Source of the DNA: Triglochin maritima
Taxonomy: Eukaryota > Streptophyta > Magnoliopsida > Alismatales > Juncaginaceae
Direction: 5' to 3'
DNA: 64,000 bases
Assembly (NCBI GenBank): GCA_963682175.1
Contig: OY821781.1
Coordinates: 40,127,254 to 40,191,253, forward strand
Numbering within the stretch: the stretch's first letter is position 1; each line of letters starts with the position of its first letter. Position numbers and translations under genes: made by a program. The notes below the pieces were generated by a model, which saw nothing but the letters and a program-made list of their open reading frames with translations, did not search any database and was not told the origin of the DNA. Shown here one piece after another: positions 36,179 through 49,153 of this stretch.

Positions 36179-37066
36179 AGCCGAGGAGGGAGACACCTCG
36201 TTGAAGATAAGTTTTGTTGGGTTAGATGGTTAAATAAGAGTTGGTAGTTATGACGTTAATCGTCTTCTTCTTTTTATATTTCCTGGTTGTTTTGCTACTA
36301 ATGACGGTTAATCGTCAGTTTAGAGTATTTGTGTGTTTGTTTCCTTCAAATCCCTTGGAAGTCATTGTCTAATTAATGAAGTGTTGCTTTGTGTGTTTGT
36401 TTCCCATTCATTGGTGGAGTCATTGTCAAGTTAACGAAGTGTTGCACTATCACGGTTGTCGTTTTGGTATAGAGATGCAGTATTTGATGCAAACTAATTC
36501 TAGTTAAGGTGGGAATCATGCATGGTGGTGAATGCACTTAGTTGAACTTTGGAGGATCACTAATTGTGCAAAGAAAAAGGAAAGAAAAGAGAGTAAAACA
36601 TCACCATTACAGTTTGTTAATTTGTATTTATGTTAGGTGGTAATTGCCATGTACGTCCAACCAATACTATTTTATGGCCAAATATTGATTTGCCTTTTGT
36701 TTAGGATAAATAAATTTAACAATTATTTTTGTTGGCATCCATGAATCCATATTTTAATGAATTGTTTGCTTGCCTACTCATCCAAAAGATTATTAGTTTT
36801 TAGCAAGGTCATCTCCGAGATCACATAGATATCCATAGCACAATGGGTCTGTCTGAATTGTCATTCTTAATAATTATATTTGCATTATAAACACTATTAA
36901 TTCAATGTCTTATAGTGTACTTTTCCTATTTTGGTGGAACTCATGTATTCGTTATGTATATGATCCAAAATGAATTATAGGAATCATGGACCACGAATAT
37001 CCAACATTAGTAACTTCTCCTAATCCACATGCCACGTCCAACAGTACCGTACGCCACGATGATCCA
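36179..37066. other. AT-rich region downstream of the small ORF
   Basis: No gene is seen. It contains two imperfect direct repeats (GAAGTGTTGC with GTGTGTTTGTTTCC..., 36310-36440) that may be 3' untranslated sequence of the preceding ORF. Confidence 0.4.
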
Positions 37067-37130
37067 CCACATCAACTTTTACCTTTCATGCTATATTCAA
37101 TCCTATAAAGAGGCATTCCTCGATCGTATG
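37067..37130 (+). repeat. Second copy of the 63-bp TATA-like segment
   Basis: Matches 259-321, including the CCTATAAAGAGG box. It lies just left of the duplicated block copies B and C. Confidence 0.55.
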
Positions 37131-37164
37131 TATCTAAAAACTTGATATGTTCGTTTTAATACCG

Positions 37165-38504
37165 CAAGTGTACGTTGTACAAAAACACTTGTGTACGTTT
37201 TTCAAAAACAAGGGCAAACGAACTCTTATGTAGACTCCAAAATCGAGCTAGAAACGTGCAAAACCGCACAGAAAACATGGACAACGGTCGACCAAAATTG
37301 CTCCAACGGTCGACCGTTCAGTTAACATGATCAATTCTTGTTAATTTCAGTTGACCGAACCCTTCTTCTGATTGACCGTTTCACGATTACCTACTCTCCA
37401 ACCGTTTTTACCGGTCGACCGTTTGTGACTCCATGAAAAGCCCTAGTTTCGGTCGAGACCTACACCGGTCGACCGAAGCCCTTCGGGTCGAGAGCTTCTA
37501 ATATGATCCGGTCGACCGGACTCCACCATCGGTCGACCGTTTTATCCTATTTCTGGTTAACAAATCTTAAACCAATTTCAACATGTACCTCTTTTGAAAA
37601 GATTACTCATAACTCTTCAAGAAACAAACCAGAAATCGAAATTTATTTGATCCCAATCTGACTAATCAGAGCATGTTGAGGTTGGATGTTGAATCGTCCG
37701 GTTTCAAGGTGCGGGTTTAAGTAACATGAATATCCAATTGTATCATAAGATACATGACATAGAATCTGAAAATTCTAATAGAAAATTGTGATCTATATAT
37801 TCTAGATGAGAAATACAAAAATTGGAATAAGCACAAGTTCAAACGGTGCTAATCGGGTACACATTGCATTCCAGACTTTGATGGTCAGCGATTAAACGAA
37901 AGTTTGATCCATCAAAGTCTCATACATAAAATGTTACCATATTTGGGTATGAAACGAATTTAAACATATATCTTGATTTACACGTTGTAGGGCAATGATG
38001 ATTTTCATACAAGTAATGGAATTTTGCATATTAACCCCTATGTAAGGAATGAATAGAGGAATTCGGTGGTTATGTTCGAAGACATTACCAAATAACTCAA
38101 TATGCTTAAACAAATCACAAATGGTATCTCCAATTGGGTAAATTATAAATACATCCCTTAAATTGGATAAATTGCAACAATACGTAAGTAATACAATTTT
38201 ATCTTGAAATAGAAATAGTCCGCCTAAATAGACATAATTACAAATTCACCCTTAAATGGACAAATTATATATCCACCCCTAAATGTGGATAAGTTACAAT
38301 AATATATAATTTGTACCAATTGATTTGCAAAACAATCTTAAAATAGAAATAGTCCATCTAAATGGACAAAATCATAAATCCGCCTCTCAAGTTGGATAAA
38401 TTGGGAAACAAATCTTTAAAGTTGTAAAATTTGTAAACCAATTTTAACATATGAAAATAATGTCAAAATACAAACATTAGCTACTCTAATAGTAAGAGAG
38501 GATG
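37165..38504. repeat. Duplicated non-coding block, partial copy B
   Basis: Corresponds to about 3204-4733 of copy A, with about 220 bp missing at 37798 (joins the equivalents of 3800 and 4023). Five or more CGGTCGACCG palindromes are present (37308, 37410, 37465, 37511, 37531). It lies directly before copy C in the same orientation. The 38505-38700 interval between them has no match in the window. Confidence 0.8.
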
Positions 38505-38700
38505 CTTTTAAAACAGGATCCTGGCCAAAATCATTCATGTAAATGTGCACCAAATATAGATTCATACATAATAAGTCATTTCCCTCAAATCATAACAAGC
38601 AACAAGATAAACTCTAAAGCTAACATGAGATAAGTACATAGTGTGAACATTATCTCATCTAATACAAGTTTAATCATGTTACAAGTATAGATCTATATTA

Positions 38701-38990
38701 AGCGTCGGAGATCCGCACGACCTCCATTTGCGCCAACTGCATGTGCCTCATGCCGGAGCTACGTCCACCTCCTCTGGGTCGCCGAAAAAGGAAGAGAAGC
38801 AGTGAGAGAGAGCAAATGTGTGAGAGAGGGAGAGAGAGAGAGATAGGTTTTTGCTCAAAAACCCACACCACCCATCACCTCACCATCCCCTACACCATCA
38901 CCCTACCCGCTCATGTTCATCCTCACATTTTCCATGCAAACCCACCCCAAAACCCTCATTAGCACCCTAATTAGGGTTAGGGACATAACA
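38701..38990 (-). mobile_element. Remnant of the solo LTR in copy C
   Basis: Equivalent to the right end of 1821-2898, ending GGACATAACA with following bases AAATG (AAACG in copy A). It is the same insertion inherited through duplication, with the rest of the LTR deleted here. Confidence 0.75.
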
Positions 38991-41412
38991 AAATGGATCA
39001 AAGATGCACAACGAATATTGTACGTGAAAATCTAACTTCTGATACTATCCCAAACTTAATGCAACAAGAAACACAAAAGATAAACAAAACAAGCAATAAG
39101 ACAACGTGATTTACAAGGTTCGGGAACGTGTCTACGTCCTTGGGGGGTCTCCTGCGAGTTTCCTTTCATTCTTCCACTTCTCCAACAAGAGGAGAAACCG
39201 AGATTACAAGTTTGTGGAGGAAATATGTTATCTAAAGTACTCTAGATCTCTTTCTAGCCCTAATCTCTCACTACCCAATGAAGGAAATAACACTTGTGTA
39301 CGTTGTACAAAAACAAGGGCAAACAAGCTCTTATATAGACTCCAAAATCGAGCTAGAAACGTGCAAACCGCACAGAAAACATGGACAACGGTCGACCGAA
39401 ATTGCTCCAACGGTCGACCGTTCAGTTAACAAGATCGATTCTTGTTAATTTTAGTTGACCGAAACCTTCTTCCGATTGACCGTTTCACGATTACCTGCCC
39501 TCCAACCGCTTTTACCGGTCGACCGTTCGTGACTCCATGAAAATCCCTAGTTTCGGTCGAGACCTACACCGGTTGACCGAACCCCTTCGGTCAAGAGCTT
39601 CTAATATGATCCGGTCGACCGGACTCCACCATCGGTCGACCGTTTTATCCTGTTTCTGCTTAACAAATCTTAAACCAATTTCAACATGCACCTCTCTTGT
39701 AAAGATTACTCATAACTCTTCAAGAAACAAACCAGAATCGAAATTGATTTGATCCCAATCTTGCTAATCAGCATGTTGAGGTTGGATGTTGAATCGTCCG
39801 GTTTCAAGGTGTGGGTTTAAGTAACATGAATATCCAATTGTATCATAAGATACATGACATAGAATCTGAAAATTCTAATATAAAATTGTGACCTATAAGA
39901 TTTATGGTCTTAGATAATTCCTTTCCGCCCAACATGGCAGCTTGAATGGCTGCACCTTCAGCCACAGCCTCATCCGGGTTTATGGCCGTCTTTGATAATT
40001 CCTTTCCGTCGAAAAACTCACTTAAGAGTGGTTACTACAAACCGTACTCCATCTAGGAATTTCCCGGTTGCTTCGTCTACTGAGCTTCATGGGAAGTTGC
40101 GGCAAGCACAAAGTGTATTATTTCATATAATGTTGTGATAAAAAGTCTTGTTAAATTAATTACCGATTATAAATCTATTGTCGGGTAATTTCTAGATGAG
40201 AAATACAAAAATTGGGATAAGCACAAGTTCAAAGGGTAATAATAGGGTACACATTGTATTCCAGACTTTGATGGTCAGCGATTAAACGAAAGTTTGATCC
40301 ATCAAAGTCTCATACGTAAAATGTTACCATATTTGGGTATGAAATGAATTTAAACATATATCTTGATTTACACGTTGTAGGGCAATGATGATTTTCATAC
40401 AAGTAATGGAATTTTGCATATTAACCCCTATGTAATGAATGAATAGAGGAATTAGGTGGTTATGTTCGAAGACATTACCAAATAACTCAATATGCTTAAG
40501 CAAATCACAAATTGTATCTCCAATTGGGTAAATTATAAATACATCCCTTAAATAGGATAAATTGCAACAATACATAAGTTATATCATTTGATTTGCAAAT
40601 TTGATCTTGAAATACAAATAGTTTGCCTAAATAGACATAATTACAAATTCACCCTTAAATGGAAAAATTATATATCCACCCATAAATGTGGATAAATTGC
40701 AATAATATATAATTTGTACCAATTGATTTGCAAAACAATCATAAAATAGAAATCGTCCATCTAAATGGACAAAATCATAAATCCACCTCTCAAGTTGGAT
40801 AAATTGGGAAACAAATCTTTAAAGTTGTAAAATTTGTCAACCAATTTTAAAATATGAAAATAATGTTAAAAGACAAACATTAGCTACTCTAATAGTAAGA
40901 GAGGGTGCTCGTCAAACAGAATCCTGGGTTCCCTCTCTCTTAATATTGGAGTTGTCAAAATTGAAATACAAACTACCTTAAAATACAAAGTGGATCGTGG
41001 ATTCCCTCTCTCTTACCGACAATGGAGTCTTCATTTAACAAACCAAATAAAAATCCTTATATATACATGAGCATTCCATTAAACAAGAGAATAAACTGTT
41101 TACAATGTCTCCTAAAATACGAGACTATATTATTCATAAAAATATCCTCCTTGTGATAAGGTTAAACTCACTCAGATTAGGCAGTCTTCAACATAAAGTT
41201 GAAGTGTCAAATTAAATCAAGACACAAAACAAAATACACACGAACATTCTCCTAAACAAGAGAATAAATTGTTTACAATGTATTCTAAATACAAGAGTAC
41301 ACTATACATAATCTCCTCGTTATGAGGCTAAGCTAACTAAAACCCGACAATCTAGATCTCATCCTTCATTATTATATCAAGCTATTTGATATGATAATAG
41401 TTTGTGAAATAT
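38991..41412. repeat. Duplicated non-coding block, copy C
   Basis: Matches 2899-5243 nearly throughout, with an extra segment of about 85 bp near 39928-40010. It ends at the same point and with the same flank (GTGAAATAT) at a CACTA terminus. Confidence 0.85.
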
Positions 41413-44400
41413 CACTAGTGCAGAACAGTGCATACTCGTCGCCCAATGGACATCGACCGTATTAAGAGGCGGCGTCTATAGGTATAAACGTTGGTTCTTT
41501 ATACAACTGAAGTCTATTGTGTACTCTAGACGTCGATTGTTGGAACATGCATTGCAACCAACCTCTAGAGTACATAATAGACGTCAGATATTTGTTTGAC
41601 CCACGTCTATTTCCCATCCGTATAGACATCGAGTGAGTATTATATCCAACGTCTATAGTTCTAATAAGTCCAGGTTTCCCTTCAGTTTTTATCTATTATC
41701 TTTTATCTTCGCCACCAAAACCCTAGCCGTCGTCCTCCACTTCAACAACTCTGACCAAAACCCTAGCATCCGCAACCCTGGCCGTCTTCCTCCACTTCCC
41801 CAACCACTGCAGCCTCCGCGACCACCGTCACTACAACACCCTCCTCCGTGACCACCGTCACCGCAGCTGCAACCTCCTCCTCTGGTTCGTGCTCATACGA
41901 TTAGGCTATCTTAGCTTGTCATTTGGGGTGATCATATTACTAATGTGATTTAATCGAGAATTTTGTGTGTGATAATATTAGACATAATATTAATGATTTG
42001 ATTGTGGTGGTTTGTGTATAGTTGATTGCGGTGGTTTGTGTATAGCACGAAAATCTAGGGGTTTAGATTCAATTTGTGAAAGATCACATGTTTGGATTTT
42101 AGATTCTTAGGTGAGTTTGAATTTACGAGTTTGGTGTTTCAGGGAGGATATGAAGCCTGTAATTGGTTCTCCTTTGGTGTATTGTTGATGTTACAATAGG
42201 GTTCTTTATTTCTTTCTTCTGTGCATTTGTTTTCGTTACTCTTAATCAAGATGAGAGATTTAATGCATTTTGGAATTTGGTTATGTGTTTGCTTTACTTT
42301 GGTTGTGTATTGACAAACATTGGATTGTTGACTCAGTTTAGGGTTGTGGATTGACATGTTCTGTTAATATCTTCATGAGTAATAAAGTGGTGCATTTGTT
42401 TGGTGTAGTTGCGGATTGAGTTTTTTTTATTTGGTGTAGTTGTGGGCGTGAGGACTGAGCGACGTCGTTGTTGGATTAACGCGAGGATTGAGCGTTGTTG
42501 ATGTGCGGGAAGCGTCCAACATTCTAATTGTGAATTTTTCTTTGTTTTAGATAATTGTCAGGATTATTTTCCTTATTTTTACATAATGTTCATAAGATAA
42601 AGTGAAATTTATTATGGCTATGAATGAATCTAATGATATCAAACCACATCGGGAGATCAAATTGTACCCCAATAACAATTCTTGGTTAAAGAATGAGTTA
42701 ATTAGGAAGAATGATCGAATCTCCATTTGTTATTTTTGGGAAATGTCTTTAATATTCTGTTTTATATTAAAAAGACTATAACTTAAATCATGTAAAAATT
42801 ATGTTTAGTTTAGTGAGTTCATATATTTATTTATGTTTACTAATTTTTAGCTTAGTTAAATATTTATTTATGTTTATTTATGCTGAAAACAACTTATTTT
42901 GTTTTGTAAAATGTTTATTTATGTTTAGTTTCTAATAACTCATCGACCCCTTTAAGCAATTTGGCCTTTAATAAGCTAAAGCAAAAGATTATACAATATT
43001 TGCTAAATCATTCAACATATAGGACTTTCCATTCATCATATTTATTATTTATTTTACGATTTTTGTCGTATATTGCTGGTGTAAGGTATGTAATCTCTTT
43101 CACTCATCATTCATTAGAAAACATGCATTACTTAGTAGGACTTGCATTGGAACAAGAGTGAGGTGAGTGTTTGTTTGGAACAAGGGGTTGTCACCTATAG
43201 GAGATGAGGTAGGGGATTTCATCACCCTTTCATTGCCCAAAAAACCACTTAATAAAAGAGCCTTAATAAAATCAATATTGGTGTTGGGCCTTAGGATTTC
43301 CGAACGCATTAAGGAGAGGAAACCGTTATGGCTTGAACGTCGTTACCCATCTTGTCTCCCTGAGATTTTAGGAACCTCCGGGTTCTTGATTTCCTACAGA
43401 GTAGTGGTCATCGGTGAGACCTCAAAGTTTGGCGTCGTCTAGTGCTAAGGACCTATAGTGGACTTTAGGCTTGCTTTGGCCTTGATTTCTTAGTTAGGTT
43501 TCTAACCTTCCTTATTCTCACGCTAGATTAAGGACTTCATCTCCTCTCTCCTGAATCATTCTTTTCTCATCTTCATGTCTCTGGATCTTCTCGTATTTGT
43601 AATCTGTGTATTTTTATTAGTATTATGGAATTTATCTTCACTAACTTGTGCTACTCAGGACAATGAAGGTTTACAAAGTGTTCGGTGGCAGGAGAACAAC
43701 CCCAAAAACGGGAGTATATGTCATGGAATGGGAGAAAATTCTTTCTCCCATTTTTCTTAATTAAGTTAAGTAATGGAACATATATTTAGCGAATTTATAT
43801 GTTTATAGTATCACAAGCAGACTGGAAATACGGAATGTGGTTACTATGTGATGAGATACATGGAGGAAATCCTCCAATTTGCAACTCAAGATGTAGCCCT
43901 ATCCAAGGTAATATAGATCGTTATTCAGTTGTATAATTATAGTTTCATATTTAGATATTAATATTTTTTACTTCTATTTTTATAGGTCTTCCCAAAGAGT
44001 ATCGATCCATACTCGCAATAGGAGCTCAATGATACAAGCGACTGATGGGCTCGCTATTTTATCAGAAACATGTTAACGAACTAAGATGTTCTCATATCAC
44101 TAACACTTTTTTTGGAATTTATTTAACAAGTATACTTGTATGACAAACATACAATGTTATGCCATAATATAATCAAACATTTTTTGAATAAATGTCAAGT
44201 GTTTGTGTATGAATGACAAGTGTGTTGAATGATTGTGTTTGTGTATGTATGCTTGTATGTATTTGTGTTTGTGGATGAATGTGGGTATGTATTTGTGTTT
44301 GTGAATGAATTTGGTGCAGGATGAATGTTTTTCTTGTGCAGGTTGAATGTGTTTCCTATGCAGGTATCTATGATTGCTACATTTCGTATTTATTTATTTT

Positions 44401-44669
44401 TGAATAGGCAAGGGAATAGACATCGGTTGTTTCTCTCAGCCGACGTCTATTTCTTTCAAAAAAGGAATAGACATCGGCTAAGAGGTATAGCCGACGTCTA
44501 TACCTAGCTAATAGATGTCGGTCGTCTCGAATGACGGACATCTATACCTATGTAATAGACATCGGCCATCAAGCGACTGACGTCTATGTATAGACGTCGG
44601 GTCAGGGCTACGGTATATCCGACGTATATAGTCCGTATATCCGACGTTATAACCTTTGCTGCACTAGTG
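41413..44669 (+). mobile_element. Complete non-autonomous CACTA element (3257 bp), TSD TAT
   Basis: Terminal inverted repeats are CACTAGTGCAG on the left and, inverted, CACTAGTGCAG on the right. The flanking triplets are TAT (41410-41412) and TAT (44670-44672). Sub-terminal GACGTC arrays sit at both ends (41433-41665, 44405-44669). Between are a GC-rich leader, AT-rich DNA and only the last exons of the Ulp1-like gene. It lacks transposase and must depend on an autonomous relative such as the ones at 16378 or 62545. Confidence 0.9.
43655..44085 (+). pseudogene. Ulp1-like (C48) gene 3' exons in the short CACTA
   Basis: Exon fragments equivalent to the end of the 27178-30081 gene. One exon at about 43660-43730 (GGRRTTPKTGV) is followed by the Cys-box exon at 43810-43890 (ECGYYVMRYMEE) and a last exon at 43987-44085 (VFPKSIDPYSQ, stop, ELNDTSD, stop, WARYFIRNM). 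Two in-frame stops are in the last exon. It is a non-coding remnant kept by the deletion derivative. Confidence 0.7.
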
Positions 44670-44912
44670 TATGTATCATGTATTCCTCTTTCATGCACCA
44701 TATAAATGTGCCAAAGTTTATGTATTCCTATATCCAATGAAATGGAATATTAAATTTATATTATTGTGTTGTTATTTGCATTTTAGTTAACGATACAAGT
44801 GATGACATGATTGTAACAATATCAAGACATTATATGAAGTTGTAAGGTGTGGAATTCAATCATGAATTCTTTAGAGGTCTTTGCAATACAACAAAAATAC
44901 CCACGTTAAACA
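44670..44912. other. Short spacer between CACTA and solo LTR
   Basis: AT-rich, no feature seen. It is the only sample of the original right flank of the CACTA insertion site. Confidence 0.5.
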
Positions 44913-46824
44913 TGTTATATCCCTAACCCTCATTTGTGTGCTAATTGGAGGTTTAGTGATTTGACCGACACAAAAGGGTGGAGGGATGGTTGGGTATGGA
45001 GTAGAGGTAAAATGATGTGATGGGGTATGGATGGGTGTGCTTTGGTTTTGTTTAAGAGGAGGATTGCACATATTATTCTCCTTTTTCTTAATCAAACCTA
45101 TCTCTTCCTCACCCAAACCCTTTCTCTTTCTTATTCCCTCAGCGGTCGGCGAACGACGAAGGCGCAAAGATACGTGGTGGTTGCTCACACTGGGGTGTGC
45201 AAGTATTTTTCTCGTCATTGGAGGTCGAAGAGCTCGCCGGCGACGAGGGCATCAAGTTATACTTGGCTAGGCTAGGCTAGGTAGATAACGGTCGACCGGT
45301 GTTTTTGGGCGGTCGACCGGATGTAGTGTAATTCTCAATTTTTACCCAACACTGGTCGAACGATGTCTTGCGGCGGTCGACCGGGTGAGCATATTTGATG
45401 GGTTGGAGATTTACTGATATTTTCGATCGAACGGGGTCCCTCACCCGTTCAATCGTTGCCTTATTTACTGGGTTGGACCGAGCATTGACCATCTAAACGG
45501 TTGACCGCTCGTGACTTATGTCCGACCGATAACTTAAGTTCACTTATAGTTTGGTCGACCGTTTAGATGTTGGTTGGATTGAATGTGACTTGATGAATCT
45601 TGGAGAGACCTTGTACTCGGTCCAACGGGGGGCCCTGAGCCATTCGACTGATTGCCTTGTTTTGATTTAGTTTTGACCGGGTGTTGACCATGAAGCAGTC
45701 AACCGGTTTATATCTTTTGTTCGACCGTTTCCTTGATTTTGACTGGCTAACGGTTGACTGATTTATACCATCTATTCGATCGTTGGGGCTTAAGTTATTA
45801 GCCCAGAGTTCGACCGTTGTAGGCGTTTGGTCGACCAATCCCTTGGGCACGGTTGACCGGTATACCTTTTCCGGTCGACCGTTTGGGCCCAGAACTGAAA
45901 CCTTTGTCCTAATGGAGTGCCAACTCTGTCCACAGAAACTCGTATCCTCGCCTAGCGCGTGAGCTGAGAGGTGATTTTGGGTTTCTTGATCGTGTCTGCA
46001 CAAGGACCACCGAGTGGAAGGGTGTGGGCACTTAGGACGTGTCACCTCTGTATTATGGACTGTGGTGTAGTTAATGCTTTACTTGACTAATATTAGAGTA
46101 GTAGACCTGAGAGATCATGGATCCCAATGTACGTTGTTGCACGACTATACGGAACGAGATGACTTTACGGATTTCGGTCCGGATGAGTCGATTGGCCGAC
46201 CTTATGGGCGACGGATACCTTCGACTGGCCTTGATGGCGATGTTGTATTGTCCGATGTTGTTCCGAACGAGACATCCTGGTCGATGTTGTTCTGGCGGGA
46301 GTGTCGTCCGATGTTGTTCCGGATGAGGAGACTCGACTGATGTTGTTCCAGCAGGTGTACGGTCGACGATGTATTCCGGCAGGTAGCTTGGTTGGGCACA
46401 ACCAAGAGAGGTACTAACGCGGACGTGCCTCACTGAACCCCATGATTAGTGTAGCCGCGTGTGGGGTGCGTCGCGTATTTTCCGTAAGAGAATGCATATA
46501 GGTGAGCTTGGTATATGGGGGTTCCTTATGGAAACTCAAGCATTGTTATTATGTTTGCATTTCAGGACCACAGTAGGTTCTAGCTGGTGGTGACCGAGGT
46601 CGATGGCACTTTGGGATCAGATTCTCTTCCTGAACTTTCTAGACCGTATGACTACTTTTATTTATTCTTCTTGTACTCTGATGTAGTCGTATCTTTTGAC
46701 AACTCTAATGTAATATGCTGCACCTTTCAGTCATTTCATGAGTAGCATTCTCGTGCTTTTGGGTTTTGTGTCTTGTGATCATTGTTGATAAAATTTAAAT
46801 TTTTTGTTTTTTCGAAACGTTACA
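44913..46824 (+). mobile_element. Solo LTR of the GTCGACC family (1912 bp)
   Basis: Starts TGTTATATCCCTAACCC and ends CGAAACGTTACA. AACA flanks it on both sides (44909-44912 and 46825-46828), a 4-bp duplication, or 5 bp (AAACA) if the terminal A is counted as shared. It is the most complete member of the family in the window; 1821-2898 is the same kind of LTR in opposite orientation. CGGTCGACCG sites lie near 45288, 45310, 45375, 45553 and 45868. Degenerate GATGTTGTTCCGG repeats at 46200-46350 create accidental open frames on both strands. Confidence 0.8.
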
Positions 46825-47130
46825 AACACTTTTACAATGCAATAATTTTTTTAACGTAGTATTCAAATTAAGAACAAAAACTAAATCATTTCAAAACCTT
46901 GTATAAATACAGGTTTTAAGAAGAATGCGTTCTTTTTTTCAAAACTATGTTGCAACGGCAGAACCCGACGGAGCATGCGAATGCCGAAGCCCAACCCAAT
47001 TTTTTAGAAAGTTTCACTACATAATACCTGGGGTGTGTAATCACACAACTTTTGTAAATTTAATATTATTATATTTGAAATCCCTATATTTAAATGCAAT
47101 TGTAAGCAAACGTAAAAGTTATTCCATAAA

Positions 47131-47166
<36 letters not shown>

Positions 47167-47528
47167 AAGTTTCTCTACAAAAAGGTTGAGATTGAAAAAG
47201 TCACCACTAATTTACTCTTAAAAGTTTGTTTCCTTTACTATTCTTTCCTTTTCCTCCTCCTTACGTGGCTTACCTAAACCAAAAGCCTAATAAATTGAGC
47301 ATCAGAAGTTCATCTCTCTGTACCACACGGGGTTTCTACCGCCATTAAATCTTCGACAACACATCTTCAATGAGAAAAGTAAGTGGGAGAGAAATGACTT
47401 CAATATTGTTTTTAAAAAGTTATGAATTGTTTTTGCAAAATTTTAATTTCTTAGATCCTCCAGGAGTTATTACGCAAAATTATTGATTTAATATTAAATT
47501 AGTTAACTGAGAATGACGAAAAAGATTA
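46825..47528. other. AT-rich intergenic DNA with an (AT)n microsatellite
   Basis: No gene is seen. A pure AT dinucleotide run of roughly 30 bases lies at about 47134-47164. Confidence 0.6.
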
Positions 47529-48535
47529 GGGTGATTTGCTTAAGTAACATCAAGAAAAACAACTATATTAACCGTATGTTATCTAAAAGCTACTATTTCC
47601 ACTAATGTCACATAAAACTCAAAAATTTGTTCTAATGTCATTAATTTTTTTTCAATGTCATTCCATTCATCCGTTAACGTCCGTTAGTTTTATTAATATT
47701 TAATGGAAAATTTGCAGAATCACACTTAATAAACCCAGAATTCATAAATTTCATTATATGTGTTGTAAAAATTGCAATAATACTCAAAATATGCAAATAA
47801 ATAAATATTTTTTTGGAAAAATATTTTATAACAAAACTCTATATTTTTTTAGAAAATGTATCTTTTATAAAAAAAATATTAAATATTTTAAAATTTAAAA
47901 TATAAAAATTATCGGATTTCATTAGTTTAGTGAGAGAGAAAGAATAGATGATAGAGGAAATAATATCTTTTCATTACTTACTTCGTTATTTCTTACGGAG
48001 AATGATAGGTTCGACAATGTTCAAGTGGATTCGGAGAACGATCAAAAAGTTTGAAACAGTGCTTCTCCAAGTTCTAAATTAATGACCCAATTTTTTTTTT
48101 CATTTATCATATCTTCTTTTTCTCTCACTATACTAATGAAATCCGATAATTTTATTTTAAAATTACAAAATATTTCATTTTTATATAAAAGACACATTTT
48201 CTGAAATATATAGAGTTTTTTATAAAATATTTTTTTCCAAAAAATATTTATTATTTTGCAATTTTTGAATATTGTTTGCAATTTTTACAACACATATAAA
48301 CAAGTTTATGAATTATGAGTTTATTCAGGATGATTCTACAAATTTTTCATTAAATACTAATAAAACTAACGGATGTTAATGAAGACCTTAACAGATGGTT
48401 AACGGAATGACACTAAAAAAGTTAATGGTATTAGAGCAATTTTTTAGGTTTTTGTGTGGCATTAGTGGAAATAGTTGCATTCAGGTGACATATGACCAAT
48501 ATAGTTGTTTCTTGTCGACACCCAAACAAATCACC
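47529..48535. mobile_element. Foldback element, long inverted arms, near 9-bp TSD
   Basis: The two halves are inverted copies. The left arm begins GGGTGATTTGCTTAAG and the right arm ends ACCCAAACAAATCACC. Matching segments (such as AACAACTATATT/AATATAGTTGTT, CCACTAATG/CATTAGTGG, ATCGGATTTCATTAG/CTAATGAAATCCGAT) continue for about 430 bp per arm, leaving a loop of about 150 bp. Flanks AAAAGATTA (47520-47528) and AAAATATTA (48536-48544) match at 8 of 9 positions. Long inverted arms and a 9-bp duplication suggest a Mutator-type non-autonomous element. Confidence 0.7.
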
Positions 48536-48544
48536 AAAATATTA

Positions 48545-49153
48545 TGGAGGGGCATGATTCAAACATCCCACTGCATTATCCTTTGGTCAACCTCTTCATT
48601 GCAGAAATTCTGCCTCCACCCCTAATTTATAGCTCTAGGACTGCCTTGCTCTTCAAACATATCTAATAAAAAAATCAATAATTCTTCCATATTCACCTGT
48701 CATAACTCAAACTTCTTTTAGGCAAATATTATATTGGAACTATAAGTAAAATAAATTTTCAATTATTTTAACAAATTAACAATTCCAATTAACTAATCAT
48801 GAACACAATTAACAACCTATATTATTTGAACAGAATTAACAAATGAGAGTAGAAACTATATACAACAAAACCTAACACATAAAGAAAAAGAAATAAATAA
48901 ATGTTCATGTCATATGTGTGATTAGATCAAATATTATGGACTATTTTCAAAAACTTGCGTACTTGAACCGAAAACCCCAAAATCAGGACTCGTTTAGCAA
49001 TTTATCCAAATTCCCAGCATTTGATTTGTTCAATTCAATCGTAGATCCTAAACTTTTGGCGCCCACATCGGATGGATCGCGATTTGATTCACGTATTATA
49101 TATATTTGAAATAAATAACAACTCTTTACCTTTCAAAAACCACATATCGATCT
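48545..49153. other. AT-rich region upstream of a small ORF
   Basis: No gene or TE terminus is recognised. A TATATATATTTG box at about 49095-49108 lies about 50 bp before the ATG at 49154. Confidence 0.45.
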
